Notes under the pieces: model-generated
Database searches by the model: none
Seen by the model: the letters and a program-made list of their open reading frames with translations, nothing else
Told to the model about the DNA's origin: nothing
Shown here: positions 42,534 to 50,876 of the stretch, piece by piece
How positions within the stretch are numbered: position 1 is the first letter of the stretch
How the letters are laid out: every line of letters begins with the position of its first letter
Translations under genes and position numbers: made by a program
Assembly: GCA_035362935.1 (NCBI GenBank)
Contig: DAOSEC010000011.1
Location: forward strand, 1 to 63,119
Length of the DNA stretch: 63,119 bases
Source of the DNA: DAOSEC01 sp035362935
Lineage (GTDB): Bacteria > Bacillota_I > Bacilli_A > ML615J-28 > CAG-313
Direction: 5' to 3'

Positions 42534-43394
42534 ATGGCTATTAATATCCATTTTTTCCAAGATCGTAATTTAGAACGGATGGACCCAGTCAAACTGTTTG
42601 CTTATTTTGATGAACTAGAGAACTTTAAAATTTATTATACCGATGAGTATGTTGAGATTACATCACGAGACAAAGCGTTTGGACTTTCCTATAACTATTA
42701 TTTGACAAAGCGTTCACGCGTCAATGATATTTTTCGATTGAATTCAAACTATGTAAATGTGAACTTCCTTCTTGTGATGCCAGTACTCATCCCATCGTTT
42801 TTAGCTAAAGAAATTTTAAAAGAAGTTCAAAAAATTTGTAAAATATTTGAGTTAGAAGTCTACTATGAAAATGTTAAGGACATTGAACCATTTAATATGG
42901 CTCAAGTCTATGGATATTTTGAATCGGTTCGAGCAAAGACATTAGAAGATCAAACGCCAACCGATAAGTATTTTATCGAACATGAAAAATTAAATGAAAT
43001 TTGTAAATACCAACAAATGGTACCGAGTTTGAATGAGTATTATCGCGATGAAGTTGATATCAATCATTATATCGCTGTCGTTGATAAAAAAACCGGAGAT
43101 GTTGGTATGAGTATTGGATGGAATGTTGGTAGCCCAATGATTTTTCCACCAAACTTAAGTTATATCCACTTGATGGAAAAAGACAATTTAACGGTTGTTG
43201 TGAATGCAAAAGAGTTCTTTAAAAAACTCGATAAGTATTTGATTGAAGTGAAGAACTTCTTACCGGATATGCATCTATTAAAGGGACGTCTAGCATTAAA
43301 GACAAAATTAGTTGCAAGAAAATTACGGAAAGAGGCATTCACAGAAGAAAACTTTAAGGTTATTCGAATTTGTGATATTATAGATCAACAATGA
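42534..43394 (+). CDS. Conserved-looking protein of unknown function
   Basis: A 286-residue soluble protein that I do not recognise. There is no signal peptide or membrane helix. It is rich in aromatic residues and charged residues (IYYTDEYVEITSRD, GLSYNYYLTKRSR) and has a hydrophobic central strand (FLLVMPVLIPSFLAKEI). The C-terminal part is basic and helical (LKGRLALKTKLVARKLRKE). GGGGGAAC lies before ATG 42534. It starts 13 bases after ileS and overlaps the next gene by four bases (ATGA), so it is part of the T-box operon. Confidence 0.8.
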   Translation: MAINIHFFQDRNLERMDPVKLFAYFDELENFKIYYTDEYVEITSRDKAFGLSYNYYLTKRSRVNDIFRLNSNYVNVNFLLVMPVLIPSFLAKEILKEVQKICKIFELEVYYENVKDIEPFNMAQVYGYFESVRAKTLEDQTPTDKYFIEHEKLNEICKYQQMVPSLNEYYRDEVDINHYIAVVDKKTGDVGMSIGWNVGSPMIFPPNLSYIHLMEKDNLTVVVNAKEFFKKLDKYLIEVKNFLPDMHLLKGRLALKTKLVARKLRKEAFTEENFKVIRICDIIDQQ

Positions 43395-44023
43395 AAAAAC
43401 GTATTGCTCAATACTTACTAGGTATTATCATCATATGTTATGGGGTCGCATCCATCATTAGTGCCCGAATCGGAACATCAGCTGCCGATGCCATTAACAC
43501 GAACGTAAGTTATTTAACACCACTCACCGTAGGACAATCCATTGGCATCATGTCAGTGGTCTTTGTTCTTTTATCGCTGTTATTCAAGCGAAAATTAATC
43601 ATACTCGTTAGTTTGGTGTTCGTGTTTATTTTAACACCAGGGATTGATTTTTTCTTTTATAAAGTGATTGAGGTATACTATCCAACCGATTTGTGGTTCC
43701 GAATTCTCAATTTCGCAATTGGAGTATTGCTTGTCAATCTAGGAACCTCACTAACCATTGTTTCAAAATTACCACTAACTCCATATGATCAGTTTACAAT
43801 GATGATGGTTGAACTAACCAAAAAACCATTAATCGTCATTCGGTTTTCGTTAGAATTTACCCTTCTTATCATTGGGGTTATTCTTGGAATTCGCTCAGGT
43901 TATTTGAACGAGACAGTGTCTATTGGTACGGTGATTTTCGCTTTAAGCGGTGCACCACTGATTCGGTTGTTTGTATTTTTATTAAATGGAGGAAAGAAAC
44001 ATGTTAATCAACAAACTAATTGA
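43391..44023 (+). CDS. YczE/YitT-like membrane protein
   Basis: A 210-residue protein with five or six membrane helices. The start (YLLGIIIICYGVASIISARIG) and the central VNLGTSLTIVSKLPLTPYDQF are typical of the YczE family of putative membrane proteins. The substrate is unknown. Its ATG overlaps the preceding stop (ATGA) and its TGA stop lies inside deoC. Confidence 0.75.
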   Translation: MKKRIAQYLLGIIIICYGVASIISARIGTSAADAINTNVSYLTPLTVGQSIGIMSVVFVLLSLLFKRKLIILVSLVFVFILTPGIDFFFYKVIEVYYPTDLWFRILNFAIGVLLVNLGTSLTIVSKLPLTPYDQFTMMMVELTKKPLIVIRFSLEFTLLIIGVILGIRSGYLNETVSIGTVIFALSGAPLIRLFVFLLNGGKKHVNQQTN

Positions 44024-44663
44024 TCATACAATCTTAAAAGCAACAGCGACACAACAAGATGTAGCTAAAATATGTCAAGAAGCAATTAAGTATGATTTTA
44101 AAAGTGTATGTATCAACCCAAGCAATGTAGAACTTGCTAAAAAACTCTTAGAAGGAAGCAATGTATTGGTATGTACTGTCATTGGATTTCCTTTAGGGGC
44201 TAACACCATTCGCATCAAAGAACTAGAAACAGAAGATGCTGTTAAACATGGTGCGGATGAAATCGATATGGTCATTAACGTTGCACGAGCAAAAGAACAA
44301 GATTTTACATACATTGAAGAAGAAATCAAGAGAGTGGTAAAGGCTGCGAATGGAAGGTTAGTCAAAGTAATCTTAGAAACCTGTTACTTGACCGACGATG
44401 AAATTGTTGGGGCAAGCCTCGCAGCAAAACACGCAAAAGCAGATTTTGTAAAAACATCTACTGGTTTTGGTACGGGAGGAGCAACAGCTCATCATGTCAG
44501 TTTAATGAGAAAAACAGTAGGTGAGGCTATGGGAGTCAAAGCATCTGGTGGGGTGCGAAGCCTAGAAGATGTACTAAAAATGGTCGAAGCAGGTGCAACA
44601 AGAATTGGAGCATCGAGTGGCGTTGAAATTATGAATAACGTCAAAAGCGAAAGCAATTATTAA
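44001..44663 (+). CDS. deoC: Deoxyribose-phosphate aldolase
   Basis: A 220-residue class I aldolase splitting 2-deoxyribose-5-phosphate to glyceraldehyde-3-phosphate and acetaldehyde. The Schiff-base lysine is K151 in DFVKTSTGFG. IDMVINVA and VIGFPLGAN are further active-site segments. GGAGGA (43988-43993) sets ATG 44001; the upstream in-frame ATG at 43986 is part of that site. It is followed by deoD, and pdp lies 10 kb further on, so deoxynucleosides can be used as carbon source. Confidence 0.95.
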   Translation: MLINKLIDHTILKATATQQDVAKICQEAIKYDFKSVCINPSNVELAKKLLEGSNVLVCTVIGFPLGANTIRIKELETEDAVKHGADEIDMVINVARAKEQDFTYIEEEIKRVVKAANGRLVKVILETCYLTDDEIVGASLAAKHAKADFVKTSTGFGTGGATAHHVSLMRKTVGEAMGVKASGGVRSLEDVLKMVEAGATRIGASSGVEIMNNVKSESNY

Positions 44664-44677
44664 TAGGAGGATGTAAT

Positions 44678-45391
44678 ATGATACCTACACCGCACATTGA
44701 ATGTAAAGATAAATCATTGATAGCGAAAACAGTATTAATGCCAGGAGACCCATTAAGAGCGAAATTCATCGCTGATACGTATTTAACGGATGTGGTTGAG
44801 TTTAACCATGTACGTAATATGTTAGGGTTTACCGGAACTTACAAAGGAAAACGAATTTCTGTAATGGGGTCTGGTATGGGAATGCCGAGCATCGGGATTT
44901 ATTCTTATGAATTATTCAAATTCTACGATGTAGAAAACATTGTACGGATTGGATCTTGTGGAGCATATACAGATACCTTAAAATTATATGATGTTATTTT
45001 AGCAAAAGATGCTTGGAGTGAATCCACATTTGCGAAAACACAAGGCATCAGCAAAGCGAAAAAGTTAAAAAGCAGTTCTGAACTAAATAAAAAGTTAGTA
45101 AAAGCAGCAAAAAAATTGAACATTCCGATGGTTAGTGGTACGATACATTCATCCGATGTATTTTATAGAGAACGATTTGATGACTATAAAGATATATTTG
45201 AAAACCAAAAGTGTATTGCTGTTGAGATGGAATCCTTTGCCCTCTTCGCCAATGCAATGGCGACCGGAAAAAAAGCATCTTGCTTACTAACAGTATCTGA
45301 TTCTTTAGTTACCCACGAAGCAACAACTGCTAACGAAAGACAAGTTGCATTTAATAAAATGATGTTAATTGCCTTAGAATTAGCAGAGTAA
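44678..45391 (+). CDS. deoD: Purine-nucleoside phosphorylase, DeoD type
   Basis: A 237-residue hexameric phosphorylase cleaving (deoxy)purine nucleosides to base and (deoxy)ribose-1-phosphate. MPGDPLRAKFIA is the phosphate loop, GSGMGMPS the ribose site, and VEMESFALF plus VSDSL the base pocket. Its length and motifs match low-GC Gram-positive DeoD. AGGAGG precedes the ATG, 14 bases after deoC. Confidence 0.95.
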   Translation: MIPTPHIECKDKSLIAKTVLMPGDPLRAKFIADTYLTDVVEFNHVRNMLGFTGTYKGKRISVMGSGMGMPSIGIYSYELFKFYDVENIVRIGSCGAYTDTLKLYDVILAKDAWSESTFAKTQGISKAKKLKSSSELNKKLVKAAKKLNIPMVSGTIHSSDVFYRERFDDYKDIFENQKCIAVEMESFALFANAMATGKKASCLLTVSDSLVTHEATTANERQVAFNKMMLIALELAE

Positions 45392-45411
45392 AGGGGGATA
45401 TCCCCTTTTTC
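45390..45411 (+). terminator. Small hairpin after deoD
   Basis: A palindrome ggggatatcccc flanked by AAAG and CTTTTT overlaps the deoD stop. It has almost no loop, so it may be only a weak or partial terminator before ymfF. Confidence 0.45.
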
Positions 45412-45429
45412 TTGTAAGGAGAAACAACT

Positions 45430-46728
45430 ATGACAATAGAAAAAACAATTCAAAATCACATCGAAAAAGTGTTTGTCTATACCGATAAGTTTAAGACAAT
45501 AAACATCAACATTGCATTTGAACTTCCTTTTTCGGTTGATACAACTGCTCATTTTGCGTTACTTGCAAGAGTATTGCGTAATAGCACAGAAAAATATCCA
45601 AGCAAACGAAGCTTGTCACAAAAATTACAAGATTTATACGATGCAAGATTAGGTCTAACGTATAACCGAGTTGGAAAAGCAAGTGTTGTGAGCGTATCCT
45701 TGACCTTTATCAATGATCAATATTTACAAAGTGAATCAAGTCTTTGTTATGAAGCACTCACATTTTTAAACGAAGTGATCAATCATCCTCTTCTTGAGAA
45801 TGGTCATTTTTCCAAATCAAAATTAGAAGAAGAACGCAGATTATTGATTGATGAAATCAAGTCAATGTATAACAACAAATCGCGTTTTGCATTAAACGAA
45901 ATGATTGAAGCAATGTTTAAAGAAGAACTATATGGAAAAAAGATCTACGGTACAGTAAGTCAAATTGAACAAGTAGAACCATCGGATCTTACAAGAGCGT
46001 ATCAAATCCTTATGAATCAATCGAAGATCTCGATTTATGTCGTAGGAGATATTGATAAAGAATGTTTTGAAAACAATCTTGATCAAACGATTCGGTTGAA
46101 TGGGAATAATATTGAAGTATCCCTGATTGATGATGAAACCAAAGAGGTTACTTCTATCAAGGAAATCATTCGACTTGACCCAGTCAATCAAGCAAAACTT
46201 AACATTGGCTTTCGAACAAACGTGTTAGTAGGAACACCGCTTTATTATGCGATGTTAGTACTTGGAAGTTTACTAGGCGGTCATGCCAATTCTAGATTTT
46301 TTGATGTCATCCGCGAAAAGCATTCACTTGCCTATTCGATTGGAACCATCTACGGGTTAAACAAAGGTGTTATGGTTGTTATGGCAGGAATTGATGCAGG
46401 AAAATATCATCAAGTAATGGATCTCGTAATGCAAGAAATTCATGCGATACAAGCCGGGACAATTGAGGATGAACTAATTGAATTAACTAAGTTAACACTA
46501 AACAATGAACTACTAGAATTATTTGATTCACCAAGCGGAATGGTTGGTATCATTCAAAAAGAACTTGATTTCTTAGGCTATTTTGATTTGGAACAAATGA
46601 TGAAATTAGTCAAAGATGTCACAAAAGAGGAAATCATAGAAGCATCAAAAACACTTGTGCTAGATACGGTATATTTATTATCTGGTAAGGAGGTTTCAAA
46701 ATGGAACAAATCAAATACACAGATTTGA
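45430..46728 (+). CDS. ymfF: M16-family peptidase-like protein YmfF (non-catalytic partner)
   Basis: A 432-residue M16 fold protein without the zinc motif HxxEH: the corresponding region reads HFALLARVLRNSTEKY. C-terminal M16 features (SRFFDVIREKHSLAYS) are kept. In M16 heterodimers such a subunit completes the chamber for the zinc-bearing partner, here ymfH. NCBI names this pair after a link to EF-P modification. AAGGAG precedes the start. It overlaps ymfH by 28 bases. Confidence 0.88.
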   Translation: MTIEKTIQNHIEKVFVYTDKFKTININIAFELPFSVDTTAHFALLARVLRNSTEKYPSKRSLSQKLQDLYDARLGLTYNRVGKASVVSVSLTFINDQYLQSESSLCYEALTFLNEVINHPLLENGHFSKSKLEEERRLLIDEIKSMYNNKSRFALNEMIEAMFKEELYGKKIYGTVSQIEQVEPSDLTRAYQILMNQSKISIYVVGDIDKECFENNLDQTIRLNGNNIEVSLIDDETKEVTSIKEIIRLDPVNQAKLNIGFRTNVLVGTPLYYAMLVLGSLLGGHANSRFFDVIREKHSLAYSIGTIYGLNKGVMVVMAGIDAGKYHQVMDLVMQEIHAIQAGTIEDELIELTKLTLNNELLELFDSPSGMVGIIQKELDFLGYFDLEQMMKLVKDVTKEEIIEASKTLVLDTVYLLSGKEVSKWNKSNTQI

Positions 46729-48017
46729 AGGAAACACTTTATCACGAAAAACTAGAAAATGGGTTAGAAGTATACTTGCTTCCAAAACATAATTTCTTTA
46801 AAACCTATGCTGTATTTGCGACGCGTTATGGGTCTGTTGATCACATGTTTCGACCACTTGGGTCAAATAAACTGATTTCTGTTCCTGCTGGGATTGCTCA
46901 TTTTTTAGAGCATAAGATGTTTGAAGATGCAGCTGGGAAGAATATATTCAATGAATTTGCCAAGCTAGGAGCAGATGCAAATGCTTATACGTCATATAAT
47001 ATGACGGCATATTTGTTTTCTACCACAAATGAAGTGACAAAACCGCTCCATTTATTGCTAGATTATGTTCAAGAACCATATTTCACAGAAGACAACGTCA
47101 TCAAAGAACAAGGAATCATTGAACAAGAACTTTTGATGTATTTAGATGATCCAAGTGATCGCCTACATCTAGGGTTTATGAAAAATATATTTTTCAAAAA
47201 TGAAATCAAAACGGATGTTGGCGGAACGGTACGTTCAATCAAACAAATAACAAGCGATTTATTGTATACTTGTTATCACACCTTTTATCATCCATCCAAT
47301 ATGGTTATGTTTGTGATTGGTAATTTTGATGTAGAACATATTCTAGAGGAGATCAAAGCAAACCAAGGGAAGAAAGAGTTTCCGGTTGCTAGTCCAATCA
47401 AGCGAAAATATCATACCGAAAATGAAATTGTTAAGAGAGCTTACAAAGAAATCCAAATGTCAATATCAAGTCCAAGAGTTGCCTTTGGGGTTAAATTTCC
47501 TGCCTTTGACTTAAGTAGTGATGAGATTGTGAAAAAAGAACTCGCAGTGTCAATCCTAATTGATGAGTTTTTCGGAAAAGGATCTTTGAATTATGAAGAG
47601 ATGTTAGAACAAAAGATCATTAATAGTTCGTTTAAAGTAGCAACAGTTCTTGAAAACAACTATGGATATTTTGTTGCGAAAACAGAAACCGAAGATGTTG
47701 ATCGTTTTATTCAGTACATGAAATCAAAATTGTTATCAATGAAAGAGACTCACTTTAGTCAAGAAAATTTTTTACGTCATAAAAAAGTCGTGATTGGGGA
47801 TTTTATTCGTCGTCTAAATTCGGTTGAGTTTATCGCAAATACCTACATTGACTATTATATGAGAGATTTTGATTTGCTTAAGGTATTGTCTATTTTAGAA
47901 CATTTAACCTTAGATGATGTCTTAGATACACTTACTTTATTCAAAGAAGAAGCCATGAGCGCTTTTGTCATCAAACCAAAGAAGAAAGTTTCGAGAAAAA
48001 GCAATTCGTTAACATAA
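46701..48017 (+). CDS. ymfH: M16-family zinc peptidase YmfH (catalytic partner)
   Basis: A 438-residue inverzincin. The zinc motif HFLEH is at 67-71 with the third ligand in the EQGIIEQE segment about 70 residues later. It should form the active heterodimer with YmfF and degrade short peptides. AAGGAGG precedes the ATG at 46701, inside ymfF. It is the last gene of the run that begins at ileS. Confidence 0.9.
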   Translation: MEQIKYTDLKETLYHEKLENGLEVYLLPKHNFFKTYAVFATRYGSVDHMFRPLGSNKLISVPAGIAHFLEHKMFEDAAGKNIFNEFAKLGADANAYTSYNMTAYLFSTTNEVTKPLHLLLDYVQEPYFTEDNVIKEQGIIEQELLMYLDDPSDRLHLGFMKNIFFKNEIKTDVGGTVRSIKQITSDLLYTCYHTFYHPSNMVMFVIGNFDVEHILEEIKANQGKKEFPVASPIKRKYHTENEIVKRAYKEIQMSISSPRVAFGVKFPAFDLSSDEIVKKELAVSILIDEFFGKGSLNYEEMLEQKIINSSFKVATVLENNYGYFVAKTETEDVDRFIQYMKSKLLSMKETHFSQENFLRHKKVVIGDFIRRLNSVEFIANTYIDYYMRDFDLLKVLSILEHLTLDDVLDTLTLFKEEAMSAFVIKPKKKVSRKSNSLT

Positions 48018-48018
48018 C

Positions 48019-48045
48019 AAAAATAGTCAAATTATTCTATTTTTA
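48019..48045 (+). terminator. Terminator after ymfH
   Basis: An eight-pair stem (aaaaatag / ctattttt, 48019-48026 with 48037-48044). It is A-T only apart from one pair, hence moderate confidence. The following 90 bases hold nothing recognisable. Confidence 0.55.
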
Positions 48046-48138
48046 AGATTTTGTCGAATTACAACGTTTATCAAGATATAAATGGACTATATTTCGCTTA
48101 ATTCATAGATAATTGAAGCAAAAATGTATGCGAAAACA

Positions 48139-48168
48139 AAAAAATGACCATTTTGGTCATTTTTTTTA
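48139..48168 (+). terminator. Second terminator-like hairpin before ssb
   Basis: A ten-pair stem (48140-48149 with 48155-48164), loop atttt, and a T run. Confidence 0.75.
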
Positions 48169-48221
48169 TTGGATAAGATTTTGTATAATGAGACATATTA
48201 GTGAAATATAGGAGGATAATT

Positions 48222-48557
48222 ATGTTAAATCAAGTCATTTTAGTAGGAAGGTTAGTCGATGATCCGAAAGTTACAGAAACAGAGTCAGGGAAAACAACTG
48301 CGCTAATTACACTAGCCGTATCAAGAGGATTTAAAAATCAAAACGGAGAATACGAAACAGATTTTATTAATTGTGTGTTGTGGCAAGGAGTTGCTGAATC
48401 AACTCAAGCATATTGTACAAAAGGATCTGTGATTGGGATTAAGGGAAGAATTGCTTCAAGAAACTTAGAAGTATCAGATACAAAGAAACTAAAGATGCAC
48501 GATATTATCGCCGAAAAAGTAACCTTTATCAGTCCGAAAAAGAAAGACGAAGCATAG
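48222..48557 (+). CDS. ssb: Short single-stranded DNA-binding protein
   Basis: A 111-residue OB-fold SSB. The start LNQVILVGRLVDDP and the core DFINCVLW are diagnostic. It lacks the Gly/Gln-rich linker and the acidic DDDIPF tip of housekeeping SSB and ends KKKDEA. It therefore resembles the short SsbB (YwpH) type, or a Mollicutes minimal form. GGAGG sets ATG 48222. It is a single gene. Confidence 0.9.
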   Translation: MLNQVILVGRLVDDPKVTETESGKTTALITLAVSRGFKNQNGEYETDFINCVLWQGVAESTQAYCTKGSVIGIKGRIASRNLEVSDTKKLKMHDIIAEKVTFISPKKKDEA

Positions 48558-48561
48558 AAAA

Positions 48562-48586
48562 ATGGGCTCATTTATGAGCCTTTTTT
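48562..48586 (+). terminator. Terminator after ssb
   Basis: A six-pair GC-containing stem (48565-48570 with 48575-48580), loop ttta, six Ts. Confidence 0.8.
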
Positions 48587-48588
48587 CA

Positions 48589-48617
48589 TTGACTTATGAG
48601 TAATTGATTGGTACAAT
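48589..48617 (+). promoter_or_regulatory. Promoter of the GH5 lipoprotein gene
   Basis: TTGACT (48589-48594), a 17-base spacer and TACAAT (48612-48617) preceded by TGG. Confidence 0.8.
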
Positions 48618-48639
48618 GTAATAAATGGTGGTGATGAGG

Positions 48640-50778
48640 TTGAAACATTATATTAGGTATATATGTTTGATTATTTTAGTTATATTAGCGGGATGTGATG
48701 TGACAAATGATGAACGTGATGCAAATAACATTGCACAATGGGCAATTGATCAAATCGTCGTAACAGAGGATGATATTGTGCTTGTAAATGTACATCCTGA
48801 GTTTTATGCAAGCATTGAGTGGAGTGCAGATAAGGTAGAACTGATTGATTTTACAGCCAAAAAGCTAATCGCGAGTTTAACTGACCAAACACTTGTGCTA
48901 AGCGTTAAGGTTACCTATCAAGGATTTGAGGTAATTAAGACAAAACAAATAATGATTCCTAAAATCGATGATTCGGTTTTAGAAGGAACTGCACTAGAGA
49001 TTGCGCAGTGGGCAATCGATCACGTCACTTCAAATATCTCGGTTATGAACTTACCCACGACACATCCAAATCATGATGCAAGTATTATATGGAGTGTTGA
49101 TCACCCTACATTACCTATTGTAAACAATCAAATTCGACTAAATGGGGAAGCGTGTGAGTTTGAGTTAACCGCTACTGTGATCTATCAAACAGTAGAGAAA
49201 CAAGTTTCAAAGGCTTTTGAATTTGAAGAATATGATATCTCAAGTGTCGAACGTAAGTTTGTGAATCAATTTTTTGATATAATCAGTCGAAATTATAATG
49301 TTCGAACAACTTATACGGATTTTGGAGGATCTACAATTACCTGGTATTCCAGCAATCCAACAATTTTTTCCAATGAAGGAGTATACCGTGCTCCATTTTA
49401 TAATACCCAAATTACCATTCATTTTACCGTAGAAACAACAAACCCAGCGATTATGCGAACATTTCAAGCAGACTTGATTGTGCTTCGGATGACTTCAGGT
49501 GAGCGACTGCTTACCATCCAAGAGGCAATTCATGACTCATTAGGACAAAATATTGTGGTTTCGCCAGAACAACTCTTACCAACGGAAATACCAACGCTTG
49601 GTTTAACCTTGACATGGCTAGATCAATATGGAGAAAGTATTTCAAAGTTAAATGAAGTGACTTCGTACATTATCCCTCGAGTTGGTACAGACTTAACCAT
49701 TTTGGTCAGTGGAGAAGATGGGGAGTTTCCAATCAAATACCGATTACAAACAGAAGAAAGTAATGATTCATTTGTTATGAGAAAGATAAATTCAATCGAT
49801 TTAGTAAAAGAGATTAAAGTTGGATGGAACATTGGAAATACATTAGATGCTCCTTCTGAAACTGCTTGGGGAAATCCAATGATCACGAAAGCATTGCTAG
49901 ATAAAGTGAAAGCAGCAGGATTTAACATTATACGAATCCCAGTGACCTGGGAGGGAAAATTTAACAATAGTGGAGAATACATCATCGATCAAGCATATTT
50001 AGACCGAGTTCAAGAAGTCGTTAATTATGCAATTGATGATAACACGTTTGTCATATTGAATATGCACCATGAACGATGGAATACAACAACATATGCCAAT
50101 TTAGCTCAAGCTTCGATTATAATGGAAAAGCTCTGGACACAAATTGGAAATCGATTTAAAGATTATGATGAACATTTGATTTTTGAAGGAATGAACGAAC
50201 CAAGATTTTATGAAGGAACTGCGAGCGAGCAGTGGACTGGAAAACTAGAGTCCTTTAGTGTCATCAACTCCTTAAACCAAGTATTTGTAGATACAATACG
50301 CTCATTAGGTGGGAATAACCGTTATCGCCATTTGATGATCACGACAAACGGAGCTGGTACTTCAGATTACATATTATCGAATTTAGTAGTTCCAAATGAC
50401 CCTTATGTCATTGTATCTGTGCATTCTTACGCACCATATGATTTCGCACATGACAAAACAACGGTTACGACTTGGAGTGCAAGTAACTCAAGTCAAACTT
50501 CGGTAATATCTAGTGTATTTACAAGACTCAATCACTATTTCATATCAAAGAATATTGCTGTAATCATGGGAGAGTTTTCTTCGCGTGATAAGAACAATTT
50601 AAGCTCTAGGCTTGCATGGTTAGATTATTATTTGAATCAAGCAGATGCTTATGGAATTCCTTGTGTATGGTGGGATACTGGTCAAGTTCAAACACCAGAA
50701 AATATGACATTTTCGATTTTGAATCGCAATACCTTAGAATGGATTTTTCCAGAAATTGTAGAGCGACTCACCCGATAA
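48640..50778 (+). CDS. Lipoprotein glycoside hydrolase family 5 (endo-beta-glucanase-like) with Ig-like repeats
   Basis: A surface lipoprotein of about 712 residues; the lipobox LAGC puts the lipidated cysteine at 19. Residues 25-375 hold four repeats of the atrophied bacterial Ig type; the first two share IAQWAIDxI and IxWS. The GH5 barrel follows: GWNIGNTLD, ILNMHHE, the acid/base E520 in FEGMNEPR, VSVHSYAPYDFAH and the nucleophile E645 in IMGEFSS. Cellulase-like activity on beta-1,4-glucans is likely; mannan or xyloglucan is possible. The TTG at 48640 has the best-spaced GGTGGTG; ATGs at 48625 and 48634 in frame are alternatives. Confidence 0.85.
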   Translation: MKHYIRYICLIILVILAGCDVTNDERDANNIAQWAIDQIVVTEDDIVLVNVHPEFYASIEWSADKVELIDFTAKKLIASLTDQTLVLSVKVTYQGFEVIKTKQIMIPKIDDSVLEGTALEIAQWAIDHVTSNISVMNLPTTHPNHDASIIWSVDHPTLPIVNNQIRLNGEACEFELTATVIYQTVEKQVSKAFEFEEYDISSVERKFVNQFFDIISRNYNVRTTYTDFGGSTITWYSSNPTIFSNEGVYRAPFYNTQITIHFTVETTNPAIMRTFQADLIVLRMTSGERLLTIQEAIHDSLGQNIVVSPEQLLPTEIPTLGLTLTWLDQYGESISKLNEVTSYIIPRVGTDLTILVSGEDGEFPIKYRLQTEESNDSFVMRKINSIDLVKEIKVGWNIGNTLDAPSETAWGNPMITKALLDKVKAAGFNIIRIPVTWEGKFNNSGEYIIDQAYLDRVQEVVNYAIDDNTFVILNMHHERWNTTTYANLAQASIIMEKLWTQIGNRFKDYDEHLIFEGMNEPRFYEGTASEQWTGKLESFSVINSLNQVFVDTIRSLGGNNRYRHLMITTNGAGTSDYILSNLVVPNDPYVIVSVHSYAPYDFAHDKTTVTTWSASNSSQTSVISSVFTRLNHYFISKNIAVIMGEFSSRDKNNLSSRLAWLDYYLNQADAYGIPCVWWDTGQVQTPENMTFSILNRNTLEWIFPEIVERLTR

Positions 50779-50804
50779 GAGGCTTCGAAAGAAGCTTCTT
50801 TTGA
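50778..50804 (+). terminator. Terminator after the GH5 gene
   Basis: A nine-pair stem with one G-U pair and a GAAA loop (50778-50799), followed by Ts. Confidence 0.75.
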
Positions 50805-50844
50805 TTTAAAATGTTGATAAAAAATTTCAATTTATCGCAAGTTG

Positions 50845-50853
50845 TGGTATAAT
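50845..50853 (+). promoter_or_regulatory. Promoter of thyA-folA-plsC, extended -10
   Basis: TGGTATAAT with TATAAT at 50848-50853. Only a weak -35 (TTCAAT, about 16 bases upstream) is seen. Confidence 0.65.
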
Positions 50854-50876
50854 ACGTCTAAAAGGAGAGTGGATTT

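Noticed and set aside
45430..46728. YmfF as a pseudogene because it lacks HxxEH.
   Set aside because: A zinc-free subunit next to an HxxEH-bearing one is the normal arrangement in M16 heterodimers, and the frame is intact with good signals.
48222..48557. Truncation of ssb by frameshift.
   Set aside because: The frame is intact, ends before a clean terminator, and short SSBs without the acidic tip are known (SsbB type). No lost tail is seen downstream in any frame.
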